From Eublepharis macularius (taxonomy: Eukaryota > Chordata > Lepidosauria > Squamata > Eublepharidae), in NCBI RefSeq assembly GCF_028583425.1, contig NC_072791.1:44771368-44835367 (forward strand): a DNA stretch of 64,000 nt, written 5' to 3'. The translations under genes and the position numbers were made by a program. The notes under the pieces were generated by a model, which was not told the origin of the DNA, did not search any database, and saw only the letters and a program-made list of their open reading frames with translations. Shown here piece after piece: positions 20,939 to 30,312 of the stretch (its first letter is position 1; every line of letters starts with the position of its first letter).

Positions 20939-21504
20939 AGCAGAACAACCTGCACAGCAAAAACAGCCAGGGGACAAAACTTAAAAATAGATTCCTTGCC
21001 AGTGGATTAGCAAGGGCATTTCCCAATGACGGGGGGTTCCAGTCTGTGTGTGAAGTCACAGTAATAGCCACAACGGCTATATGAGGGAATGGTCTTCAAT
21101 TGACAATACCAAGAAAGGACAACCAGTCCAAAAAGACCATATAGTACACACAGTCATACAAATTTCATTGGCTGTTGGTGTACACTTAAGTTACAGCATT
21201 TACAATATTTTCTTTTTTCTTTTGCACAGGCACAAAACATTCATAACCACAAAGACACTTGCATGCGGCAAATGATGTTTTTAGCTGCCGGGCTGCTCCC
21301 CCAGGAGGCTTCCGGAGGGAGGATGGCAACGGGTATGCCGGCCTCAGTGGTACCCCGTTTCGCTGTACCTCGCTTCTTCACAAGCCTTTATAGTGTGCAG
21401 TGTAAAAGTTCCATTTTCCAGCTCAAAAGTCAGTGCATCATTCTCAGCTTGTTTTGCTGTAATGAAACAGTAATAGCCAATACTTAATAAAAAAAAACTA
21501 AGTC
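20939..21504. other. Unassigned sequence
   Basis: This is the flank downstream of the retroelement. No family or gene was recognised. Confidence 0.4.
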
Positions 21505-21512
21505 CTAGCATG

Positions 21513-21885
21513 CAGTGGCGTAGCATGGAGGGGGCAAGAGAGGTGGTCACCTCAGATGCATAATTTTGGAGTGGCACTGCGCGGTACCACGACAAGGACA
21601 GCCTGCACTCCGCAGGAAGCCACCCTTAGTGCCCTGGCTGCCTGCTGCACCAATGGGGCAGCTGTCCTGCAGCTGAGGAGCGTGCCGAGCCAGCGGTGGT
21701 GTGGGTGACTCCCATGGAGGGCTGCCTGATGGGGTCAAGGAGGTGAGTGGCCCAAATTGTGGGAGCATTCCCACGTCCTCATGATGACATCAGTTCCAGT
21801 GACATCACTGCGCAGTTCTGGGAGCACATGCATGTGTAGAGTCCGGGAATTTCCCCTGGCACTCCAAACCCATGCTATGCCATTG
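21513..21885. mobile_element. hAT non-autonomous element, 373 bp, exact 8-bp TSD
   Basis: CTAGCATG is duplicated exactly at 21505-21512 and 21886-21893. The ends are CAGTGGCGTAGCATGG and, in reverse, CAATGGCATAGCATGG. The CAGTGGCGTAGC terminus and 8-bp duplication are typical of vertebrate hAT elements. The interior is GC-rich and non-coding; its frames on both strands are chance. Confidence 0.9.
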
Positions 21886-21893
21886 CTAGCATG

Positions 21894-22560
21894 GACTAGG
21901 GCAGTCCACTTCCAGATTAAAGGAACCAACTGATCACATACATTACAATTATAGGCTCTGAAAGACAGAGATATCTGAAGGTGTAAGCTGAACTCACAAA
22001 AACTCATATCAAATAAATGTTAGTCATTAAAGTGTCACTGGGTTTTATTACACAAAGAAGCAATCTGCCATTGGAGATGATCAGTCGGCAAAATTGTAAC
22101 ACTTTGGCCAATCCCCTTTTTGCCCCAGGGTGGGGTTAAAACATGTGTCATGGTCCATCCAAAGGGGATGGTAAAAAGATCATAATGGCATGTTGATTAG
22201 CAGCTTAAAGGAAAAATTGCAGCAGGAGAATTCTGCTTCCCACATTGGCCAACAATTTCTAGAATTCACACTCTATAGTCACTGAATTAGAGATGGAGTG
22301 CTATTTAATCTGCAGGCCATCAACAACAATGATGACCACTGAAACAAAGTATAAATTTGCTAAAGGATTGCAATAGAAGCCCTGACAACAGCCAATTTAA
22401 TGAAAGTTGGTGTGTCAAGGACTTCTTGTCCTTGGGTACTCTTTCTGAGTATAAACACAAGATGGACTTTAAACATATGGGTGTGGAATTTATCTAAAGG
22501 ACATCTTATGTTTATCTAAACTCCATTCTTAAGGCCCAATAGGGACTCAAAACGGCTATA
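21894..22560. other. Unassigned sequence
   Basis: No repeat family or gene was recognised. Confidence 0.4.
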
Positions 22561-22737
22561 ACATTCTATACCTTTCCATTCCATCCACACAACAACCCTG
22601 CAAAGCAGGCCAAATTGAGAGAATGCAACGGGCCAAAGGACATAGGCAAGCCTTTCAGGCACAATGGCATTCGAATCTAAATATCCCAGACTTTAGCCTA
22701 ATGTTCTAACCACTATACAAAACTGGCTTTTATTGGA
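22561..22737 (-). mobile_element. tRNA-derived SINE, minus strand
   Basis: On the minus strand a head reading GCCAGTTTTGTATAGTGG, then TTAGAACATTAGGC and a B-box-like AGATTCGAATGCC, leads into TCAATTTGGCCTGC and a TTGTTGTGTGGATGG block. The tail is short. It keeps the two promoter boxes but is diverged. Confidence 0.7.
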
Positions 22738-22789
22738 AATGGTGTCATATAGGAATTACCTCAAAGTAGGCTTCCCAGTTGCCTATAGA

Positions 22790-23343
22790 GTTGCTAGGCT
22801 CCAGTCTAAGCCCAGGGGCACTTCACCCCCAACTAAGCCACTTGTCAGGGAAAACCCTGACAAGGGCTGATTGCAGCCTGCCAGGGTTTACATTTCCCTC
22901 TCCCTGCTGCTGCGCAGTGCAGGAAGAGGGACATTTAAACCCCCCACTCAGCTGCTTGTCAGGGAAACCCCAAACAAGCGGCTGAGTCCAGCCTGCTGGG
23001 GTGAAATGCCCTTCTCCCTGCTGCTGCACAGCAGCAGGGAGAGGGGCACTTCACCCCCGACTCAGCCGCTTCTCAGGGGTTTCCTGACAAAGTCTCCCCC
23101 CCTCTCTCCAGCCGGCTGGAAGGAGGGAGACTTTGAAGGGAAGGAGGTTCCCCCCACTTTGCAAACTGCGCAGGGAACTTTCTTCCCTTCCAAGTCCCCC
23201 CCCTCCCTCCCACAAATAGCCAACCACGAACGTGTTCGTGAACAGGGTTGTGTTCGTGGTTGTTCGTGATTCCCTGTTCGTGGATGGCAATGAACAACGA
23301 ACATCGTGTTCGGGGTTTTTTCCTGTTTGTGCCCACCTCTAAT
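22790..23343 (-). mobile_element. hAT-like element of the GGGCACGAAC family, minus orientation
   Basis: The right end reads TTTGTGCCCACCTCTA, the mirror of the TAGAGATGGGCACGAAC terminus at 3528. Several CGTTCGTGG and CACGAACGT motifs mark 23225-23300. The interior has near-repeats of TCTCCCTGCTGCTG and AGCCGCTTGTCAGGG, suggesting internal tandem duplication of a ~110-bp block (22850, 22920-23060). The left end is less certain (TAGAGTTGC near 22789). Confidence 0.6.
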
Positions 23344-24209
23344 TGTATAATGCTGTGGAGTCTGTTTCCTGTTTCATGTCAGTCCCAAGATACTAGAACC
23401 TAGAGCAGTTCCAATCTAGGTTTTATTCATGTCTGTGAAAATGTCTGAAGGACTGTTAGGGTAGGTGGGTGCTACAAATTTTTTTCTTTGATTCTGCTGA
23501 ATAAAGTTACTCTGTGTTGACTAAAATAGATCCTGTGTACATTCCTAAATGACTGCTGAATCTTACAGCAATGAGATTGAGAACCCAGGGGAGAGCAGCA
23601 CCATTCTCGGGGAGGAAAAAGGCAGTGTGGGCATGCATGGAACAGACAGCAAAAAACAACCTTCAAAAGCATTGGGCTTAGAGGTGCAGGTTTATCATCT
23701 CTGTTCAAACAGAAGCAGCTGAGGAGTCCCAACCATTACATTGATGGTTCCAGGCTCTGTTTCACTGTGTTAGCTCTTATTAACCTTTCCCTCCAGGGAC
23801 CACACCTCAGAACTGCCTGGGAGGAGGAGAGATTCCTTGAGTCAGGCCTGCATATTTCCAAAGGCCTCAGAGAAAAGCCTCTCAGCCTCAGATCCTAGGC
23901 CTCCCTTAAGCTACCCTTCAAGGTGTCTCCCCTTAGAGAAAAGGGAGTGGAGGGCCAGCATGCAGCAAGCCACTGTGAGGAGGCTCTGGACTTAGCCCTT
24001 GGTAATCAAGGATGCTATGAAGGGAGCAGGTGCCTTTAATGAAGCTGGTGTTTTCCAGTATCTTGAAGAAGCCTCTCTTGAGCCATAACGACAACAGAAA
24101 AGACAGAAACTTTTCTTCTTTAAATGTAGCTTTATTCTTGACTAGAATTACTATTGCTGGTTTAAAACGTTTAAAAGAAATAATTCTCTTCAGCATCAAG
24201 GATGAGGTG
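23344..24209. other. Unassigned sequence
   Basis: No family was recognised. A minus-strand frame (23933-24340) runs into the next transposon and has no domain. Confidence 0.4.
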
Positions 24210-24745
24210 AGGGGAAACGAAGACCCTATCTCTGTGGCGGCAAAAGGAGAATTGAGGGAATAGCATCCCTCCTGGTCATGTGATGAATTTGGTGAGAAAG
24301 CACCAAAGGGAGCTGGGACACTTCTAGGCCGTTTCCACATGCTATTTAAGCGACGGGCTACTTACTGAATGTTGGCGGCTTTTTTCACCGATTCCAGGCG
24401 CCTCCGATTTCAAAGCGGAAGCAGGCAGTTTGGCTTTCGTTTGTTCAGCATCCTTTACCTGGCACAGGAAAGAGTGAGAAATCCCATTCTCACAAAAGAC
24501 GCTGAACAAATGAAAGTGAAACTGCCTGCTTCCACTTTTAAATCGGAGGCATCTGGAATCTGTGTGTGGGGGGGGAGGGGGGGGAACACCAGCATTCAGT
24601 AAGTAGCCCGTCGCTTTAACAGCATGTGGAAACGGCCCTAGTCTTCTAGAAATCTTTTGAAATCTCCTCTGCGACTGGCATGTGCGTGTTCAGTCCAATG
24701 TGGGACTGCACAGAAGCCACGAAGATGAACAAAATAAACTGACTC
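24210..24745 (-). mobile_element. TIR element related to 18203-18527, interrupted
   Basis: Inverted relative to 18203-18527. GGGAATAGCATCCCTCCTGG, TCATGTGATG and CCAAAGGGAG match it on the left. AGTCTTCTAGAAATC, GGCATGTGCGTG, CCAATGTGGGACTGCACAG and AGCCACGAAGATGAAC match it on the right. A separate 311-bp foldback (24327-24637) lies between these halves, so this copy was present first. Confidence 0.65.
24327..24637. mobile_element. Foldback MITE, nearly a complete palindrome, nested
   Basis: Ends read GGCCGTTTCCACATGCT on both strands. The inverted match continues inward through AAGCGACGGGCTACTTACTG, CTCCGATTT, GCAGGCAGTTT and GTTCAGC, almost to the centre near 24465-24480. CTA stands on both sides (24324-24326 and 24638-24640). 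Because the interrupted host element has an uninterrupted relative reading CTTCTAGTC at the same site, the duplicated bases can be limited to TA or CTA. It has no coding capacity. Confidence 0.75.
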
Positions 24746-25169
24746 CAGAACTGTAAAAATGCAAAGGGAGGGCAGACGTGCAGAAGAACCATGCCCAAAG
24801 TGATTTCAGTGCTTGGGTATCGACTGCTAAGAAAATCAGGAATAAGTTGAGTATGCAGAAACGCCCCCTATAGGTTTTTCCCCACAAAACACCAATCCAG
24901 TGAAGCATTTTAAATGACCTTGTCTCTCTTATTTCACAGAAAGGTGATCTGATCATATTTCATGGAATTGGTGTATTAAATATACAAGGATGATCACCTT
25001 ATGTGACAGCATGTATGAAGGCCTGTTGACCCTGTGGTGGCCTTAGAGAGTGCTCTAAGAAATTAGCCACTTCTAAATGCCAGCCTGGCTCACTTATCTG
25101 AGCCCAGAAGGCTCCATAATGAAACCATAAATGTTTCTTCCACAGACAAGAGCGATATACAAGTCCAAT
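24746..25169. other. Unassigned sequence
   Basis: No repeat family or gene was recognised. Confidence 0.4.
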
Positions 25170-25235
25170 ATCACCTTAAGGATCTTGCTCTTCTACTGCA
25201 GACCAACATGGCTAGCCACCTGAAACTATCTAGAG
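25170..25235 (+). mobile_element. Penelope-like arm, outer end
   Basis: Carries AAGTCCAATATCACCTTAAG and CTTCTACTGCAGACCAACAT followed by GGCTAGCCACCTGAAAC, the outer end of the arm seen at 63645-63745. The hammerhead-like part is missing. Confidence 0.55.
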
Positions 25236-25289
25236 GGAAGAAATTAGTAAATGTGGAGGAGAGAAGAACCATTCTCTGTTGTCTCCAAG

Positions 25290-25505
25290 TAAAGTTGCCA
25301 ACTCAGTATTGGGAAATTCCTGAAGATTTCAGGGTGGAACCTGGGGTGGGCGGGGCTTGGAAGGAGAGGGGCCTCAGAAGGGATGTGATGCCATAAAGCC
25401 CACCCTCCTAAGATGCCATTTCCTCCAGGAGAACTGATCTCTGCATCTAGAGATTAGTTGTACTTCTAGGAGATCTCCAATCCCCCGTGGAGGTTGGCAA
25501 TCCTA
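25290..25505 (+). mobile_element. hAT-type MITE, TAGGGTTGCC family
   Basis: Starts TAAAGTTGCCAACTC and ends GAGGTTGGCAATCCTA. The interior has GGGAAATTCCTGAAG, GGGGCTTGGAAGGAGAGG, GATGCCATAAAGCCCACCC and CATCTAGAGATTAG, in the family order. At 216 bp it is close to full length. Confidence 0.8.
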
Positions 25506-26225
25506 ATTCAAGGAATTCTGTTCCATTGCAATCTTCAGTAGCAAATCTTCATATTTAATCTGTAAAGGAACAACCCTTTGGGAATGCACCCATCCCTTCT
25601 TAAAACTTTGACCCAAGAACGAACTCCTATCTGCTGGCTCACAGTTTGGCCTGGCTTCCATGTATATATCAATGCGCCTTGTCTTTGGTATTAATGATGA
25701 TAATGAGATCAGAAGGTAGCATGGCAGATCTTCAGGCAAGTGTACACTTTGGCAGTTCTAAGTTCATGTATATATCAATAGGATTGAAGTATTTCTTGGT
25801 AGGATATACAAACCTGCACTGGCAAAGTTCTCATAATTTAATGCTCCTCTGGGATCACTGAGATCACCAGTATATACAAGATGAAATCTGAAACAAATAG
25901 GGTGTTAAATATTTCCAATTAAAAAGAGTCTGGTCAGCTGGGAGAAAATCATGTGCTTTAGTGTAAGTTTTCAGCAAGAACAATGATTTCCAGATCTGCA
26001 ATATTTTTAGCAAAGCTGAATGTAGAGCAGGGTGGCTGGGAATCAAACTTTAGCTTTATTTTTTGAATCTGAAATATTTTCAGGATTAACACTGTAGAAA
26101 ACTTGCCTTCTCTAACATCCATCCTTGTAAGAAGCTTGCTTAAATATATGACTAGAGAACAAGACCCGAGACATGAGCATAGAAGCAAAATAAAGAAGAG
26201 TCACCCAGATTATCCTCTGTTGTTA
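25506..26225. other. Unassigned sequence
   Basis: No repeat family or gene was recognised. Confidence 0.4.
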
Positions 26226-26860
26226 ATTTGTTTATTTATTTATTTTTATGCTATTTATAGTCTGCCTTTCTCACTGAGACTCAGATTGGGACATTCATTA
26301 ACATTCAATAAACAATACAATAGGATAAGGACTGCAGAATTTTGAAAACAAGCATAAATCTGATACAGAGCTGAAAACAATGCTGAGACAAAACATAAGC
26401 AAATTAACACGTTAAATGAACACATGCTATTGACACACACTAAACAAACAGAGAACTATCCAACAGAAGTATACTTACAGCAATAGACAGTACACTGTAG
26501 TATATTCTACAGTCCCTGTCCTCCTACTAATGCATCACTCTGAACCATTCTTTCCAGTGCAGTCCTATTACCTATGTTTAAAAGCCCTTCTATTTTTGCA
26601 TAGTTTGCTGAAAGCCAGGAGAGTGGGAGCTTTCCTGGTCTCTTCAGGCAGGCCGTTCCATAAATTGGGGGCCCACCACAGAGAAAGCACATTTAAGGGC
26701 AGCTGTTGATTTTGCCCATTTGCAAGTTGGCACCTGCAAAGGCCCTGCTCAGTGAACACAGGGGGAGAGGCTGTCCTGCAAATATGAAGGACCAAGGCCA
26801 TGAAGTGCTTTGTATGTGATAGCCAAAACCTTGAATTGCAGCATGTGAGTAATATGCATG
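26226..26860 (-). pseudogene. L2-type LINE 3' end, minus strand
   Basis: The plus strand shows the reverse of an L2 3' end: a TTTATTTATTTATTTTTATG tail, AGTCTGCCTTTCTCACTGAG, then a C-terminal coding remnant. Read on the minus strand, the WNGLPEETRKAP-like peptide matches the WNDLPEEVRRPL motif of the copy at 37101-37436. The 5' part is missing and the frame is broken. Confidence 0.75.
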
Positions 26861-27009
26861 TTTCACCTAGTTCCTGACAATAATTGGGCTTCTGTGTTCT
26901 GTTCTAACTCAGGCAACATGAGTAGGTAGAATCCTGAGGATGGATTGTACCATTTCAACTGCAGATGGGTGATACCATAGTAACAGCCCCCTTAGTTTAA
27001 AAAAGGGAG

Positions 27010-27190
27010 GTAAGGGGGCATACTATAGCCCGGTGTCATCAGATCCCAGAAGCTAAGCTAAGTACTTGGATGGACAATGCTCAAAGAAGATTCTTCAGAG
27101 AAAGGCCCTGGCAAAGCACCTCTGCTTCTCACTTGCCCTGAAAACCCCTTGCTGGGGTCACCATGAGTTGGTTCAAACTTGACAGCATAT
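27010..27190 (+). mobile_element. 5S-rRNA-derived SINE with BovB-like tail
   Basis: TCATCAGATCCCAGAAGC then TAAGCTAAGTACTTGGATGG follows the 5S rRNA order (ATCTCGTCTGATCTCGG, AAGCTAAGC, GTACTTGGATGG) with a deletion. The tail GGGGTCACCATGAGTTGG then ACTTGACAGCATATACC matches the end of the BovB LINE at 59490-59525. The internal 5S promoter drives polymerase III, and the tail recruits BovB enzymes. A MITE has been inserted at its end (27199). Confidence 0.8.
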
Positions 27191-27198
27191 ACCTACCT

Positions 27199-27434
27199 TA
27201 CAGTTGCCAGCCTCCAGGTAGTGGCTGGAGATCTCCCGGAATTACAACTGGTCTCCAGGCCACAGAGATCAGTTCACCTGGAGAAAATGGCTACTATGGG
27301 GGGTGGACACTATGGAATTATTCCATGCCAAGGTCCTTTCCCTCCCCAAACCCCACTTTCTCCAGGTTTCTCCAGGTTTCACCCCCCCCCCCCCAGATCT
27401 CCAGGAATTTCCCACCTTGGAGCTGGCAACCCTA
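27199..27434 (-). mobile_element. hAT-type MITE, exact 8-bp TSD
   Basis: ACCTACCT is duplicated at 27191-27198 and 27435-27442. Ends are TACAGTTGCC and, reversed, TAGGGTTGCC. The body is inverted relative to the other copies (CTGGAGATCTCCCGGAATTA, CAGAGATCAGTTCACC, CCATGCCAAGG and CCAGGAATTTCCCACC). This copy best shows that the family makes 8-bp duplications. Confidence 0.85.
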
Positions 27435-27442
27435 ACCTACCT

Positions 27443-28289
27443 ACCTATTTTAAAAAGCTCCCCCCAAATAAAAGCTAGGATTTTACATTTGGTTTCACAT
27501 ATAGACCAGGCCTCATTCAAGAACAGTTCTGCGTGTAACTGTAAGTCTTATTTGTACTTGATACGACACTAAGAGAGAATATTCTGGTGGAGAAAATGGT
27601 GAGATGAGACTATTACCTGTGTCAAAAACATAGAAAGGTTGTCTATTTCCTGTTAGTTCCAGGTACCGTCTTGTTCTGATAGTTAAGCATTCTTATGATG
27701 CTTAACGATCAGAAGTGCTGATAGTTAAGCATCATAACTATCAGATAGTTATGTTGCTTAACTATCCGCACAGAAGCCAGGCCTACACATGCACTACTGT
27801 GAGGTGAAAACCTGAAAATGAGGTGGTAGAATGGATAAATCATGTTTCAGAATTTTCCCTCCATTCATAGTTCTCTGTAAGCAGAAAATTAGCATAGCAG
27901 ACATGATTCCTAAACTAGAACATTTCTCCCTTATGGGCTTGTTCATTCATTCATTCTTTGCAGGGAGTTTTGACATGAGGAAACATTACTGTGACATCTC
28001 TACCTGCAGAGTGAAGTGGTACAACCCAGCCTATTGCCTCAGACATTAACTACCACCATATTCTGCTTTGTAGAGGTCCAATTTAAACATGATGCTGGTG
28101 AGGCAAAGAACTTCTTTGTGCAACTTTTAATTGGCTTAGGGATTTATTTAAATTATGCTGCTACAGGTGCTTCATTTTCAGGGCAGGCAGACTGGGAGGA
28201 ATGTTGCTTCCCACTGTAACATCTGATTGGAGCTCTTGTTTTCTGTTCCTGTTCCCACAAATATAGTTTGGTTGTGGCATAGGCTTACA
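27443..28289. other. Unassigned sequence with two hairpins
   Basis: No gene was recognised. It includes two adjacent hairpins at 27674-27766, listed separately. Confidence 0.4.
27674..27766. repeat. Two adjacent hairpins sharing GATAGTTAAGCAT
   Basis: Hairpin 1 pairs 27674-27690 (TTCTGATAGTTAAGCAT) with 27698-27714, with one mismatch and a 7-base loop. Hairpin 2 pairs 27720-27742 with 27744-27766: 22 of 23 positions pair around a single A. The first arm of each contains GATAGTTAAGCAT. The whole is AT-rich and non-coding. Stems this perfect are young or maintained. Confidence 0.85.
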
Positions 28290-28499
28290 TAGTATTGCTA
28301 CAGGCTGGGAAATTCCTGGAAATTTGGGGCTGAAGCCTGGGAAAGGCAGGGTTTGGGGAGCAGAGGGACGCCAGCAAGGTATAATGTCATAGAGTTCACT
28401 CTGCAAAGCAGCTGTTTTCTCCAGGTGAACTGATCTCTGTAATCTAGTGACAGTGATTCCCAGAGATCTCCAGGGCCCACCTAGAGGTTGGCAACTCTA
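28290..28499 (+). mobile_element. hAT-type MITE, TAGGGTTGCC family
   Basis: GGCTGGGAAATTCCTGG, GGGCTGAAGCCTGGG, GGGTTTGGGGAGCAGAGGG, CATAGAGTTCACTCTGC and CTAGAGGTTGGCAACTCTA are in the family order. The left terminus (TAGTATTGC) is diverged. Confidence 0.8.
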
Positions 28500-28611
28500 G
28501 TATCTGCTGGAGGCATGATATTTGCCTCCAGCTCCTGTTGCTTGCTGGTATTCTGGAAGCCAGCGGAGAAGATTGCCATCAACTCATCAGTATTATATCA
28601 TTTCCAAGTAG

Positions 28612-28950
28612 GGTTGCCAAATCCCCTGGACTTGAAACTGGGGTACAGAGAGTTTGCGGGGGCCAGGCAGAAGAATGTACTTTGCACACACTCCAGAGCA
28701 CTTCCTCATTGTGCTGGGAATGACATTGTTTGCAATGCAGAAGTAATGGGTCATACATGGGGCTGATTTGATAAAAAATCAGCCCCAAATACTAGATTGG
28801 AGCCAATTTTTATCAAATCAGTCGTGCATGCAATCCATCACTTCTGCATCATGCCAGGAATGATGTCATCCCCCGCCCCCATCATGAGAATGGGATCCCT
28901 ACTTGACATCACTGTGCTCTAGGAATTGCTGGAAACTATGTTTTTTGCCT
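28612..28950 (+). mobile_element. Related hAT-type element, partial
   Basis: Begins TAGGGTTGCCAAATCCCCTGG, sharing the MITE terminus, but the interior differs. It includes a self-complementary stretch around 28760-28825 (GGGGCTGATTTGATAAAAA with ATCAGCCCC, and again ATTTTTATCAAATCA). The end is unclear, so the limits are approximate. Confidence 0.45.
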
Positions 28951-29078
28951 GACAACACTCCCACGTCCTTGTCCCCACCCCCACCCTTTAGATTATAGCG
29001 TAGCCAGAGGTGCAAGCTAAGGGGCTTTTGGTCTATGGCTCATACCTTATGGCCTTGAGAAGTTGACCCAGGAGGAGG

Positions 29079-29272
29079 TAGGGTTGCCAACTATGAGTTA
29101 GACATTTCCTGGAGATTTGGTAGTGGAGCCTGGGGAGGGGGACAATCTCAGCAGAGTATAATGCAATAGAGTCCACCCTCCAAATTTCTTCAGGAGAACT
29201 TATATCTGACACCTGGAGATTAGCTGTAATTCTGGGAGGTCTCCGGGTACCACTTGGAGGTTTGGAACCCTG
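29079..29272 (+). mobile_element. hAT-type MITE, TAGGGTTGCC family
   Basis: Starts TAGGGTTGCCAACTATG and ends ACTTGGAGGTTTGGAACCC, with CATTTCCTGGAGATTTGG, AGTGGAGCCTGGGGAGG and ATAGAGTCCACCCTCC between. No matching duplications remain. Confidence 0.8.
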
Positions 29273-29411
29273 GAATCAGCCTAAGGTATAGCTTTTTTTC
29301 TTGGTTTGTTTTATTAAAAATTGCATTTTTATTGTGTTATGTAATTTGGGATCCTTTCTAGGAGAAAAGTGGGAAATAAATATTTAAGCATTTGCACACC
29401 AGCACAATCTC

Positions 29412-29630
29412 TGGAGCCCTGACCTGGATTGCTCAGGTGAACCTGATCTCGTCAGATTTCAGAAGCTAAGCAGAGTCAGTCTTGGTTAGTAATTAGATGG
29501 GAGACCTCCAACAAAAACCAGGGTTGCAGAGACAGGCAATGGCAAACCACCTCTGTTAGTCTGTTGCCATGAAAACCCCACCAGGGGTCGCCATAAATCA
29601 ACTCTGACTGGAGGGCACTTTCCAACACTA
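29412..29630 (+). mobile_element. 5S-rRNA-derived SINE, best copy
   Basis: CCTGATCTCGTCAGATTTCA then GAAGCTAAGCAGAGTCAG, TCTTGGTTAGTAATTAGATG and GGAGACCTCC tracks 5S rRNA from its middle almost to its end. It is followed by GGCAATGGCAAACCACC, GAAAACCCCACCAGGGGTCG and CCATAAATC...CTGACTGGAGGGCAC, a BovB-like tail. This is the design of the 5S-Sauria SINEs known from lizards. It is a retroposon, not a 5S rRNA gene. Confidence 0.85.
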
Positions 29631-30255
29631 CAGTCTCTGGCTGGAAGACATATGGATCTTAGCAGGAGATCCTGGGGATTCGATTTGGGACCTTCTAGCA
29701 TTCAATACAGATCCTCTACCGCTTTCAATAAGCAAATACAGGCCAAGTGACAAAGTGTTCAGATATTAAGCAGTTAGTTTAATTCAAAACAATCTACCCT
29801 GGCGGAGAGAGGGCAAAAAATCTCAGGCATTTCTCATTGCTTGTTTTTATCCTTTAGTATTCCAAGGGGCAGCGGGTGGGTCAAAGCATGCCTAGGTTCA
29901 GAAGCAATAGCAATACAATTGGAGCAAACAAACTTTTGCAGAACCCACTAAATACCTACATTCTAAGCAAGCTGGGCTCCACACACTTGAAGTCAAATAC
30001 ATGTTTTGTGAATTGAAGGGCATGTCATTAAGACGGAGCAGTGATGGGAAATCTCATAGCTGTAAGAAAAACCATGGTGCCCATGTCTGCCTTATGCTTT
30101 TATAAGAATTTCTGCCTGAGGAAAAAACCTGATATTTGCCTTACCTGTTGCTTTTTATAATTAAGGGATGGGATTATTGGAAAACTGAATTTGTGGGGCT
30201 CAAATTAAGACAGCACATAGGCAAAACCAATTTTGGCAGCATACTGTAGATTACT
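29631..30255. other. Unassigned sequence
   Basis: No repeat family or gene was recognised. Confidence 0.4.
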
Positions 30256-30312
30256 GCCTCGGTGGCCCTGATGAGGCCAGAAAGGCAGGATATAAATTTT
30301 GTAAATAAAATA
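30256..30312 (+). mobile_element. Retroposon 3' tail fragment (L2/SINE type)
   Basis: GATGAGGCCAGAAAGGCAGG then ATATAAATTTTGTAAATAAA is the kind of short 3' tail seen at the end of the L2 and SINE copies here. No further body remains upstream. A C run follows at 30318-30330. Confidence 0.5.

Noticed and set aside
23933..24340. 135-codon minus-strand frame
   Set aside because: It crosses the border of a transposon and ends in a foldback element; no domain.
29430..29520. 5S rRNA gene
   Set aside because: The first third of 5S is missing or altered, and a BovB-like tail follows, so it is a SINE, not a gene.
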